A stretch of 64,000 nucleotides of DNA from Corydoras sp. C115. Taxonomy: Eukaryota > Chordata > Actinopteri > Siluriformes > Callichthyidae. The position numbers were made by a program, and so were the translations under genes. Below the pieces are notes generated by a model. The model worked only from the letters and a program-made list of their open reading frames with translations. It ran no database searches and was not told the DNA's origin. Positions within the stretch are counted from its first letter, which is position 1. Each line of letters starts with the position of its first letter. The stretch covers positions 454,001-518,000 of the forward strand of contig JAFMOC010000103.1 in the NCBI GenBank assembly GCA_019802505.1, in the 5' to 3' direction. Shown in pieces: positions 14,745 through 27,400 of this stretch.

Positions 14745-16260
14745 CACTCATTTTAAGCATTCATAAAAAAATATTACAAAAAAAACAGTAACTAATTTTA
14801 AGAAGAACATACTAATCTTCACACAAGAACTTCAACAGGCCAGTGACTTGTCCAATGTTTTTATCAGCCTTCTGAACATTAAATGGTTTTGCTATTTGCA
14901 TTAAAAACGTAGATAGTATATTATGTTTATTGTTTTAGAAGTTAGAGTTCGTTTAGTATTTTTAAAAATGATTTAAACAAACAACATTTTGAATGTTTGT
15001 GGACCTGCGTTGAGAATGCTTCAGAATCTGAATCGACTCTCAAACGTGCGGAATCAAACAGCCACGTGACTGCGTGAAGTCAGAGATTTTATATGGCAAC
15101 AAAATTACAAGTCGTTTTTTTTATACAATCAAAGCCTTCACAGCCATTTTATATATTTTGTTATAAATATTATAAAATACTATTATAAAATATGAATATA
15201 CTGAATACCATGTGTTTATATGTACATTTATTTGAATTTAATACTTTTAAAATGTTTAGTAAAAACATTCTCCTTGTGTTTGTTTTTTTCTTGCTTTCAC
15301 AGGAAACCGGAGATCCTACTGACCATCCCCGTATACACATTTCCGACCTCAAACTGTCTTTTTATAACAAAAATATGATATAAAATTAATTAACTACTTC
15401 AGGTTTTATGGGCATATACATTTTTGAATCAGGATTGTAAACATAATGATCAGTAACAATAATAACTCCTTCTTCATTTTGTTCCAAACATTGTTACTTT
15501 GACTAGGTTCACAAGTCTGAATGTATATTTTTGATTATATCCTCAACTTCATTAATTCATTCATTATTTTCCGCTTATGCTTCTACTAGGGTTCCCCATG
15601 CTCATCCAGCGGAAAACGTTTCGGGTGCTAGGCAGGTACACCCAGAACAGTGAGTGTGTCAATCTATCAATGGGCACACTCACACACACTATATGGGGCA
15701 ATTTAGAGCATTAAATTTATCTTAAATCCATGTTTTTGTGCTGTGGGACTGTGTTCATTAATACAAGCTATTATCTGTTCATGGGCACAAAAAAGTCATA
15801 TGAATTTTTCATTCTTGAGTATACTTAACAGATACTTATCCAGTTTAGGAAAGCATATAAAAGTGACTTTAATATAATAAACAAAACATCTAATGTTGGG
15901 TGTCCTATACTTTAATGATATTAAAGTGTACCACTATTATTTTATCACTTATTAAGAAAAATATCTGGAACAGCCAACTTTTTACTTAAAGGGTAACTAA
16001 ATCTGTTGAGCAATTATTTTGTTCCTGATTTCAGCAGTACAGGCAAGTTGTTTGCTGGTATTATTCACAACATTAATTGTTAGAGTTTATGTTTTAGAGA
16101 TGTTAACTTTGGCACATTAAAAAAATTTTTTGGATTGCCCTCACGATCACGGTGACACCCCTTCCTAATAATATTAAAACATTATTGTAACATTATAGTG
16201 TTGGAACAAGATTCTTACGTGTGTAATTTATTAACAAGATCATTAAACCAATCAGACTTG
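14745..16260. other. Non-coding stretch, one SINE fragment
   Basis: AT-rich sequence without recognisable exons. A minus-strand DANA-like SINE fragment lies at about 15553-15752 (TCATTCATTATTTTCCGCTT to TGTTTTTGTGCTGTGGGA), lacking its tRNA head. Nothing else was recognised. Confidence 0.6.
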
Positions 16261-16261
16261 A

Positions 16262-16420
16262 TAAAAGTGTACAGAAATTAAGATAAAATAATCCTTTATT
16301 GGTCCCACCAATGAGAAAAATTCACTTAGTCACAGCAGCAAAGTCACAGCAGCATTACATTACATTTGGTCATTTAGCAAACATTTTTATTCAAAGCAAC
16401 TTACAAAGGTTGGCCACAGC
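16262..16420 (-). repeat. Retroelement 3' end remnants
   Basis: AATAATCCTTTATTGGTCCCAC near 16286 looks like the complement of a common fish LINE 3' end. It adjoins CATTTGGTCATTTAGCAAACA near 16365, the complement of the SINE family B tail (GCTAAATGACCAAATG at about 29812). Both are short and truncated. Confidence 0.4.
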
Positions 16421-16464
16421 ATCCCTGAAGAGTTAACAGTCTTCGGCGTTAAGAGTTAAGAGTT

Positions 16465-16818
16465 AGGGCAGCACGGTGGCATAGTGGTTAGCACGTTTGC
16501 CTCTCAGCGCTAGGGATTCCCGGTTCGAATCCCCATCTGGGTGGAGTTTCCATTTTCTCCTCGTGTCACCGTGGGTTTCCTCCGGGTTCTCCGGTTTCCT
16601 CCCACAGTCCGAAAACATGGATCAAGTTAATTGAGTTCTCCAAATTGCCCCATATAGAGTGTGTTTGTGTGAGTGAGTGTGTGCCCAGCGATGGATTGGC
16701 GCCCAGTCCTGGGTCTATCTGCCCAGCGCCCGAGACGTTCTCCCCTCGATGGGCATGGGGAACCCCACCGCGACCCTAATAGAGGATAAAGCGGGAGATA
16801 ATGAATGAATGAATGAAT
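16465..16818 (+). mobile_element. DANA/Mermaid-like SINE, full length
   Basis: Runs from GGGCAGCACGGTGGCATAGTG to GATAATGAATGAATGAATG, with all core blocks present. No clear target-site duplication was seen. It lies between a retroelement remnant and a tandem repeat unit. Confidence 0.85.
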
Positions 16819-17150
16819 GCTAGTGTTAAAATATATAGTATAAAATAGTGTGCCATAGATTCATGATCTTATGATCGTTCAAGAATGTTTAGGGATGCTT
16901 TCAGGTTCTAAAAAGATTGATAAATGTGTAAATAGCGTCTATTTATTACATAAAGTATAAAGTATATGAGATAAGTATATATATATAAAAAATAAAAATA
17001 CACATGCTAGTGTAAAAATACATAGTACGAAGTACTGTGTCGTGAATGTATGATCCTATGATTGTTCAAAATGTTCAGGGTTGCTTTCAGCTTCTAAACA
17101 GAGTGATAAATGTAAATAGCGTCTATATTGAACATAAAGCCTTAATGATC
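16819..17150 (+). repeat. Two-copy tandem repeat, period about 188 bp
   Basis: GCTAGTGTTAAAATATATAG at 16819 is repeated as GCTAGTGTAAAAATACATAG at about 17007. Both are followed by a parallel series (ATTCATGATCTTATGATCGT versus GTATGATCCTATGATTGT, then TTGCTTTCAG and AATAGCGTCTAT). The copies have diverged by roughly a fifth, so the duplication is not recent. Confidence 0.7.
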
Positions 17151-17315
17151 CCGAGGAATTCCACCTTACTAACTCTGTTTCTAGGCCTTATTAGGTCGTC
17201 CCCGCACTTCAAGTCGCGGCATCACGCTACTGTTAACAAAACGCGTTGTCAATGTGAGTGCTTATTGTATTTAATCACTTCAGCACGGTAATCTAAGTAT
17301 AGTTTACGTGTTGCT

Positions 17316-17786
17316 CATGTAGAGCTGTGCGGATCGATACAAATATCGATAATATCGATACCAACGCTGGTATTGGTATTGAACAATACTTGCGTAAAAA
17401 TATCGATACTCAAGTTTTTTGTGTGTGAATATTCCTTTTTTATTGTTTTGCCTAAGAACAATTCTATTTGAAAAAAAGAAACAAAGAAAGAAAAAAACTG
17501 TCTAGTAAGGGGAGCATTTTAACTTTATATTTGTATTGTCGTTTCTCCTTTTGTACCTCAAAAATATATATATTTTCCTCACGTTAAAGCAAACTTTGTT
17601 TTATTACTGTTCCATTGTTTCTAAACAAAGATGTTGATTGGGATACATTATTTTGTTGTCACCTACAATGTTTGGCGAAATTCTATACTAGGTGTCGGTA
17701 TCGGTATCGAATATCGCGATATTGGCCCTGTATTTACTTGGTATCGGATCGATACCAAAATTCTTGGTATCGCACAGCTCTACATG
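17316..17786. mobile_element. Non-autonomous DNA element with terminal inverted repeats
   Basis: The left end CATGTAGAGCTGTGCG (17316-17331) is the exact reverse complement of the right end CGCACAGCTCTACATG (17771-17786). The subterminal zones are rich in ATCGATA/TATCGAT motifs on both sides and the 470-bp interior is AT-rich and non-coding. The overall style resembles fish hAT-type MITEs with GATACC-rich ends. No clean target-site duplication was visible. It ends about 680 bp upstream of the cdc34 start codon. Confidence 0.7.
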
Positions 17787-17799
17787 TTAGCCGTTGACC

Positions 17800-18467
17800 G
17801 CAAAAATAAACTCCAATACCCGGGATGCATTGCGAGGTAAATTGACGAAGGGGAAGCGAGTTGATAAAAAAAACAGAGAGCGGCGTCAGTTTGCCCCGCT
17901 GCCAACACACAGTCACTAACTCATTCAGCTGCTCACTCCAGTTCAGCAAGTCGCTTCCGAGCTCTTTAAGGATTAGTTTTTTTGTTCTCTTTTTTTTTAT
18001 AAATATATTTTAAATTAGCCACTTAGATGAAGACATTAGCCCTGTTTTGAGGACCGTGGTCGAATCGCTCGGTTCGCTTGTGCGACTAAACGGCTTGATT
18101 AGGAAAATAAGTCCGAGTGCGTTGACTCGGAGGCTAACGTTAGCGTGTAGATTGCTTTGGATGTTATTTAAGTGGATGAAGATTAAAACATGTTAGATAG
18201 CTAAAAAAAACCCATCTTTCTAGTTCGGCGAGGTGTTCGAAAAGACGGTGGTTCGTGTGAGAAACGGAGCTCGTCGGATTGGAAAGCAGAGCGACTTGCC
18301 TCACAGGAGGAAGTTGAAGCAAACAATAGATTTTTTTTTTGTTTAGCTCGCCGAGCTAGCGAGCTACCACACAAAGCCAGCTAGCGCAGGCTGCTACGAC
18401 ATTAGCCAGCTTGTTTTCCCGAGTCGTTGTCGATTGTTAGTTGTATTTTTGCCGATTCCCTCCCGAC
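17800..18467 (+). promoter_or_regulatory. cdc34 promoter and 5' UTR region
   Basis: GC and CpG content rises here (GAGAGCGGCGTCAG, GACTCGGAGGCTAACG, GAGCTCGTCGG, CCCGAGTCGTTGTCG) and ends at the cdc34 ATG. No TATA box is obvious, in keeping with a housekeeping promoter. Repeated GCTAGC/GAGCTAGCGAGCTACC motifs lie at 18347-18395. The transcription start is not determinable from sequence alone. Confidence 0.55.
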
Positions 18468-21400
18468 ATGGCACAGCACGGCAGCTCCCACGTCGCCAGC
18501 TCCCAGAAAGCGCTAATGCTGGAAATGAAAAGCCTCCAAGAGGAACCCGTGGAGGGTTTCAAAATAACCCTGGTCGACGAAGCCGACCTGTACAACTGGG
18601 AAGTGGCCATTTTCGGACCCCCGAACACACTTTACGAAGGAGGTTATTTTAAGGTATGCGAACATGTTTTCAAATCGCACACGGCGCCTTCTAATACCGT
18701 GTGTTTTTCGACTTGTCCGTTCAGCTGGTTATTTTTAGCTGTGATCTAACGCTGCGTTTATGCTGAGGTAGCAGGCATTGCGACCAACACTAGGAAGCCC
18801 AAAGCGATCTCCTGCTTTTTCCATGACTGTTGACAACAATCACCTTTAATGTTCTTTTTTTTTTCAGCCGACCAGGTGTAACTGACGTCAAAGTAATGTT
18901 GGTGTTTTACATTAGACGCACGGCTATCGGATCACTGTTGAGAGAACAACGTGGATGGCTTACACAGGGGTTTCTTCTTTGTTCCTCTTCTGTCAACAAT
19001 GCAATCGAACAGCAACTTAAATAGTTACTTGCTCGCACAATTTGCATCGCTTCTTCTACTGTACTACATCATATACGGAAAATAAGTAATAATATTTAAT
19101 CAGTTTCATATCTTGGGAATCGAAATATCAGATCAGTTTTTAAGCTTAAGGTGAAGATATGTCAGGAACACACGACTTCTTATATGAAAGGTATTTAATA
19201 AGGGTATTTGTTAAGCAATCATTTTTTCCCACTTCTGAACAATGTGGGCAAATTAGTTACTGGTACTGTTTACAATGAACATCTTTAGATTTTATGTTTT
19301 TAGTATGGTTAACTTGAGTAAGTTATTATAACCTAATCTTTAAGCAATGGTGTTTTAGTAGGGTGATGCATTTACACCATTAGTTCATTTAATACTGCTA
19401 CTGTTTTCCAACTGATCCTTGTCCTCAGAAGTTTTTATTGTTATTTTAAAAAATTTTTTAGGCGGGTGTTGCAAGAGTTGGACACCCCCAATCTCTCTTC
19501 CCTTTGGAAGATTCAGTTCCAATTCATTCTAGGAGCAAAATGTTTAACCATACGTGTGTAGATTTTTAAAAAATTGTCATACAACTTTTGTTTGTTATTT
19601 TTTAAAATAGAATAATCAATTGAAGATGTGAAGCCAACTCAAGTTTCAGTTCCTCATCACTAAAATTGAGCTAAAATATTGTAGATATTATTTACAGGTC
19701 TTTTGTACACATTTCCTGTGTAAGTTCTGAAAAGTTTAAATTTATTTATATACTTATATATATATATATATACATGATTATTTCCTTGCACAAACAATAG
19801 CAGAAAACACAAAGTGCCGAATTTATACCAGAATTATTAAATAAAATGAGCATTAACACAATGCAATTTCAACAGCAATAAGACAAAATCTGAGCGTTCA
19901 GTTGTCATCTCTTTTATTATCTCCACTTGCTATATAGATGCAGTACAATCTTTTATTTGTATAAGTAAAGATTGTTGTGCACCTTTTTTTTTTTTTTTGA
20001 AAATATGACGTTTATGACCACAGATTAGGGATTATTTGTGTTGGTGATTCTCAGCACTGCAGTGACTGATATGATGACGTTAGTGTATTGTGCTGCTGTT
20101 GGTAGATCAGACATAGTAGCGCTGCTGGAGATTTTACATATACAAACTGCCACAATACGAAATGTGTCTAATATGACCAAAAAGTTCAGTGGTGTTGCTC
20201 TGTCTGATTGTATCTTGCCAATGCAGAAACTAACACAAAGGTAATACCTGATGTGTTGGTCCATTGGGGTTTTAACTCTTGTTAGACAAAGTAAAGGGAC
20301 TACAAAGTATATAAACATGTAGATGTACCCAATGAAGTGTCCAGTATCAGTATCCTGCTGATATAAACTTTGTTTTATAATTTTTTCACATTGAAGTGTT
20401 GGGCCATGTTTATTCCATGGTGTCACTGCCTTTGTGGCTGATATAAGGTTCTGTTCAGACTTGAAATGTGACGTTGATAGAACGTGTACTATCCCCTCCC
20501 CCATCCCTATGAACCTGCAGGGCCTGTGGGGTGCAGTGCAGTGCCAGAACCAGTAATGCTGCTTGCAACTGTTCACACTATTCACAGCAGGCCATGCTTT
20601 GACTAAAACTTGAACCGAGCGCTTGTAGTGCTTTTATAGAGAAAAAGAACTTTTCATTGTCTTGAACTATATTTGACATGCTTTGTAAAAGTCATTTTTG
20701 CATGTGAACAGTGGTTTGCTTTACATTATGGTGCCTGGTGCCCAAGGCTCCTATATGTAAGAACAAAATCGTTGGAGACCATTAAATCATGAAACCATGT
20801 GATCGTTATGTTACTTGTCATTTGTTAGCTGCCCACTATGTTCCAGCAGTTAGGCATATTAGCCTGGGCAGCAGATGTACCGGACATTGCTTTGGAGGGA
20901 ATGCCAAGAAGTGTTTGCTGCTTGGTTGGGAGTTAACTTTACAAACAAAATACTAAAGTTGACCTTCAACACAATGCCAACTATTTTCTTTAACTTGACT
21001 GCTGGACATGAGTATAGTTTTTATAATACACTTGAAAATGGCTAACATGATTAGTAGTAGCAATATTATTAGTCTTGAAAGTTTTAAAAGAAGGGAAGGT
21101 ATAAAAACAAATACAGGGTATGGTGGTATTTAAAGGTTTTTATTACATTTGTAATGACAATTGTATTGATATTGTATTGAACTCCACACTCATTTGTTAT
21201 GCAATTTTATTTGCGTGAGACTTTTGTTTAATGTCAAGCTAATTTAAAGGAATAATAATGTTGTTGAGCTAAGAAATTATTGTTATGATACTATGCTTTC
21301 ATGTAGATAGTAAAACTCTAGTGTTCCACCTTCTTTTGAGCTGATTCATTGGGTGTAAATTAGACTTGGGGCGTGTACAGAGATTTATCATTGACTTCTA

Positions 21401-24400
21401 TGGGTCGAGCAAGTAAACAATTCTTTCCTATAGTGTAATTCTTTTCCTTAAGTGTACTATTTATTTGGCATATTGACTCACATTTGTTGCATTGAAATGA
21501 AAGGATTAAAGCAACAATGTGAATGCTTTTATAGTATCGTTTTATTACCATTTCAAAATGTATTACTTAAAAATCAACCATTCCTAGTATTCAGCATTGT
21601 GAAAGTTTTTTACCTTCTGGTTGTAGACAGTGAATTCACATTTCAGCTTAAATTTAATTATATCTCGGTGTCTGGTCAAATACTGATGCATTATTGTGTT
21701 GCAATACTTTGATTAATCGATAACAGCCTCAATATATGAAGTTGATAATCTTTTGAATGGTCAAAATGTTACATTAAAACTCTGAAAACACAAAAATAAC
21801 ACTTTTGATGGATAGTGATTTTTGAATATTCATTTCTGCATATCAGCTACAGTTCTAGGCAGTTTAGTTTTGGACCATCCTTTAAGTTGGTACTGGCTTG
21901 TCAACATGGAGCCATAATGAGTAGAGGTTGACACCTTTTCCTAGGTATTTAGTCACCGCTCATCATGTCATTAGCCAGGGTTGTGCAAGTAAAGCAGATG
22001 CACTGTAAAAGTAGAAACTCAGTATTTAGATCCTTTTCAAAAATCCTAATAGCCTGTTATGTATGCATCTGTGTTGTGATTTTTGATGGTTAAATATTAG
22101 CTGTGATTTTGGAGAAGCGTTTGCTCTGGATTACAGCCAACAAACAGTGCAAGTCCTTTGAAATGTCAGATTGGCCCTGTTTTGGTGTGTAAATATACTG
22201 GAATTTTACTGCCTGGGGAAATTTTTCTTATTGTACTTGGAATGTTATCTGATGCTCCATGTGTTTCCTTAAGTTGCAAGGAATCTCCAATCCATCCATC
22301 AGTGTTGAGGCAGAACTGGTTTCAACCTTCTGCACGAGTCCAGACAAATGTGGTTTTACAATAATTCAACTCAGCCTCTCAATCTTTTGTTTAATTATAT
22401 GTTAGGGAAACTTATCCTGACATGACATAGTGAGAAAAGCTTTTGATGTGCAGCTAATCAAGCCTGTCTACTTGCACAATCCTGTGTTTGCCCGAAAAAC
22501 AGATCAGTCATAAAATGGTTTATATTAGGATCTGTACGAGTGTGATTGGATGAAGTCAGATGTACCCACCTTTTTTTGGGGGGGGGGATTTTAGACTGGC
22601 TACACGTTAGTCGGTCATTGTATTGTATGTCAACCAGACGTCAAATTCTTTAGCAAGAATAATTATAGACTAAGGTTTAAAAGGCTCTTTTGAATGGAAT
22701 GCCATCAACCCACACTAACTTCAAAATATCCCAGTTTTCATGATCAATCTATTAGGCAAAAATGAACCATTGTTTTGTATGGTATTTTTATAAAGATTTC
22801 TTAGCAGCAAAAACCTAAATGGTTCTGGTTGCATTGTTTTCCCCACATGTCATATTGAATTTATTCTGTTGATTTAATTTTTATTTATTTTTTCCCCTTT
22901 CAGGCACGTATCAAGTTCCCCATTGACTACCCATACTCCCCACCAGCTTTTAGATTCCTTACCAAAATGTGGCACCCCAACATTTATGAGGTAAGAACAT
23001 GTTTTTTATTATAAATTGCGATTGTATTAACTGTTGACAGATCTAATGTATGAATATATGCCTTTCATCCAAGTTTAACAACCCTCAACAAGAACAGTCA
23101 CACGAAGAATCGGAGAAATTAAAGCCATTTTGATGTTAATGTCACGATGTTTTTTTCATAAATATTTTGTAAAAAAAAAAAAAAAAAAAAGAAAATTACT
23201 ACATGTTCGATTTATTGAAAGACCGTTCAAGCATCCATACCTTGTTAAGAAACCTTACCACTTGCATGTCTTTTGCTTGAAATTTTACATAGGATTTACA
23301 TTTCATAAAGTCAAGAAAGGTTGAAATGATTTTGTACCTGATATTAAAATGATGTAAATTAATTGTAACACAGAAGTGTTTTTATAAGTACAGTGGTATC
23401 TCGTAGTTCAAATTTATTTAATTTGAAAAGGCTGTATTTTTGACATTAGAAATAATGGGGAATGAATTGATCTATTTCCAGACACTAGATAATTACCATT
23501 TTCATAAAAAAAACTCAGAAGCTTAAATTAGCTTGAATGCAGTTATTTTATCTTTACCTTTGCTTTAAAAGTAATTATTTTATATTAAAGTGCATGTGTC
23601 CCTGCATTTTAGGTCATCCAATAAAGCTATACCCTAATGCAGATGTTATTTTTTCTGTTTGTTACATTCTTTTTGGATTTATTGTAAATGTACTTTTCCC
23701 CCTACTTTAGACAAAACAAGCATAAATTTAGATACATATTCCAAATAGAATTTATCTAATTATTTAATACCATTTAATTCCACATTACAAGCCTGATAAC
23801 AACCAAAACTAAACAAAAAGTAAAATATAATGGGGTCACTGCGTTACACATAATTAATCATGGTCACAAAATACTCAGATTATTCACTATAGGGAGACCC
23901 TGTTATTTGGTGCAAAGCAAAATTTCAATCTTAAATGATAAAGGTTTCAAACTGGCAAAACCGTGGCAGCTGGTGAGCTGTGTAGCTGTATAGTTATTGT
24001 AAACAAAAATTGAGTTACTTAAAAAACTGGGTTAAGGATGGATAATGGATAGGGGAATGAACTATGCTGACATGTGTGCTGGATCAAACAGCTATAAACA
24101 TAAGATGGGAGACGTGATGTTTGTCATGTCAACCAGCAAAGATAATCCATGTTGCACAGCTTGCATAGTAAACACCTTAGTGTTTACTGAATGATGAAAA
24201 GCGTAACTTGAATGATGACAGGAACTGCAGGTTAAACCTTTCCCCCTTTTTTTTAGCCCAAATTTTCATTCTGTATACATTTGAAGCAGTGTCACAGGCA
24301 AAAAAATCACAAGTCTAAATCTCCCTCCTACCAAGGAACTTGCCCACTTTGGATGAATTTGAAAATGATGTTTAGTTTGTAGTTGATTTGATAATTAAAG

Positions 24401-27400
24401 CTAATGCTGGGCAGTATGTAGGACCGAAATACAGAATATTAGTGTATTTTTGCTTATCAAGTTACAAGTTTGAAACTATGGGAGCTTTTAATTTACACAT
24501 TATTAGCGGAAAATGTATGCTATCCAATGCTTTAAAGTTCTTATATTTATATTAATGCTAAATACCTTATTGTGATATGTAATATTGATGTAGTGTGTAA
24601 TATCTGCTTTTAATGCATAATAATCTTCCAACAGTGTTTTTGTGATGTCAGAGGTTTGGTACACTGCATGTAATGACAGAAGAGAATATTGATTTTGGAT
24701 CATTGCAATGTGGATGTGTGCTAGTCACTTTGCAGTATGAGCAATGCTGAGTGAGCATTGATGTCAGTCTAAATTGTAAATACCTTCTATGGGCAAATGT
24801 ATTAAGACACATTTCCACCAAGGTATTCAAATAAAGCACACAACCATGCATTTTGGACAACTTTAAGCTTCCTGTTGTCTTGATGATAAATTTGGAAGGT
24901 ATTTTCTGTTTGTGTGTGACGGTGCCTCAGTGCATAATGTGCTAAGACTTTAACACCATCCAATTCCCCTGGAATGAACTAGTAAGGCAATGAGTGTGCT
25001 AGGACCTCTCATTCAACATTGGTCTTAATGTCTTTTGGATATCAAACTGTCTTTTGAATGAATAGGCAGAAAATTAGTCAGTCACTCGAATCTTGTGGAA
25101 AGGCTGAGGAGTTTAAATTTAGTTTTAATGTGGGGATCAACACAGAAAGGCTTTTGTAGGTACAAATCATAAGTTTCCCAATAGTTTATGCAATTATGTC
25201 CCCTTGCATAACCTTTGATAGTGTACAAATGATGGTAAACCATTGCTTTTCTGTAGTAGCTTTCATAAAGTGTTGTTTGCTGGATATACGCATTTACGAT
25301 TAAAAAACTCAAGCGGTTATCAGCGTGATGGGGTGTAATGTCTTTAAGTGATGTCTTCATTTATTTGGCTTCACGCTGTCCGCTGCCAACATTTAAAGAC
25401 ACAGAAGACACGCCGGTCTTCCTTCGTCTCCACCTTCGTTACTGTGAAGTTACAGTGAAGCCAGTCACTACGTTCACTTCGACATTTAGCTTTCGGTTGA
25501 CTTTTGTTGCTCTCATTATCTTCGTCTTTCTCCGCCTTTCTCTCCATCATTCCTGTTAAATATTTCTCCATGTTGTATCTTGAGGGTTTGTTCAGTACAC
25601 CTAATATCACTTGCACTGTGATATCTTGTTTTGCGCCCCCCCAGGCACCGCACTGCGCCCCCCCAGGGGGGCGCGCCCCACTGTTTGAGAAGCACTGCCT
25701 TAACTGCATATGCATCGCTTTTTTTCAATTTGCACAGTGTACATGCATAGTTAAATTTTACTTTATTTTTATTTTATCTTTATTCTATTTTTCTTATCAT
25801 TTTGAACAAATTTAACTTTATGTGGAGAAGTCAGGAAAGAATTTCACTGCTGGCTGTACCATGTACAACTACGTATGTGACAAATAAACCTGATTCTGAT
25901 TCTTTAATATTTTGGACTTCCTTAAAGCACAGACTGCACAACATTATTTTGTCAAAGACCCTGCTGCCATTTGATATGATGTAATTATTCCTTGGTTGAT
26001 TAGGTGCAGTTGGTGCAGATCATAGCATTGTTTGCATGTAGCAGTACCCATGATAGAACTTTGTTGGTGAAATGTGAGGCATGTTCGGCCCTGCAGCACC
26101 TCTCCGTGGGTGACATGCCTGTAGCAGGGGGTCTCGCTTCCAACTGGGACTTTGCAAACAACAGATGGAAGCTGTAACCTAAAGCTACCCCTGATGAGCT
26201 ATTTTCACATGTGTACTATGATGTCAGTTAAATCTGTTTGAAACATTTTACGAAGAACACAACTGCAGGTTGTTGTGTCAGATGTGTTTACCACCACTAA
26301 TACTGTTGGAGAATGTGCACAGCATGCGCAAGGTGGAACATGATGCCAAATTGCTGTCACTTAGCTGGGTTGTAATCTGGTAATAAACAAACAAGCCTCT
26401 TAACTTGGCTTTGAGGGATGTAAGTGTTTTCATATTGTCTCCCCAGATACTTTCCTTTTAGGAAGTAGGGAGTTAGGAAAGGATGCTGTAGAGAGGAACG
26501 GAGAAGGAGCAGGAAAGACTAAAAATGGTTGGTTGGATGTAGAGAGGAAGGAAGGGGTCCATGGAGGGAGAGAGGAAGGAAGCTAGGGTGTTGGGGAAGT
26601 AAGAATGATGGGGATTTTGGGAGGAAGGAATTGAAGGATCATCAATAGCTTCTTTACCGTTCCTGACATTTCACTACAAAGCACGGAAAAGTAGATCAAA
26701 GAGCTATGTAGAAGTTATAATTCATACCATAATGTACCAAAATAGCTGATGGCACTTTAGGACATATTACATTAATGACATTTCAGTGTCTAGCAGGGTG
26801 ATGGCATAAATGCAGCTGTCATCATTAAGGTCATTTGGAATGTTTTGTCTAAGAGGAAACCAGAAATGCTTCATTAGGGGTTGTTAATGAAAATTCAGAA
26901 AATAATAGTCTGGTAACTGGCTAAAGAGGAGCATTTAATTTTTCTTAAATGTGAATTTATTGTTGCGCAAATACAATGACCTTACATGATGCATATCATC
27001 TTAGATACTAAATATCCCTCAACCCACCTGCAACCACAAACTTGAGTTTACTTCCTGTTGACCTTTTACTAAAATCTGCTGACACAGTAATTGAAACATG
27101 GGTTCATCTAAAATCATTGGTTTAGATCCACATTTTTATTTAGTCAAATATTGATTGTGTGCAACTAGCCTCAAGAAACTCTCTATTTGCAATCACACAT
27201 TTAAAGGAGTATTCCTTTAAATGCTGGATGACATCACAAATGCAATAATTACCCCTTTGCTTTTAAAATTTTGTTCTTAAAAAGAACTTTTTTTTTTTCC
27301 CTTCCTCACAGCCATTCGACTCATGAACAGCTGAGCTGATGGCTACCTCATAGACTTAAAGCATTTTTGCACTAAATTCTTACACTCCCCATCGGACTGT

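Noticed and set aside
20025..20585. 186-residue minus-strand ORF
   Set aside because: It runs through a dispersed repeat inside cdc34 intron 1, has no recognisable domain and lies opposite the gene; it looks like chance.
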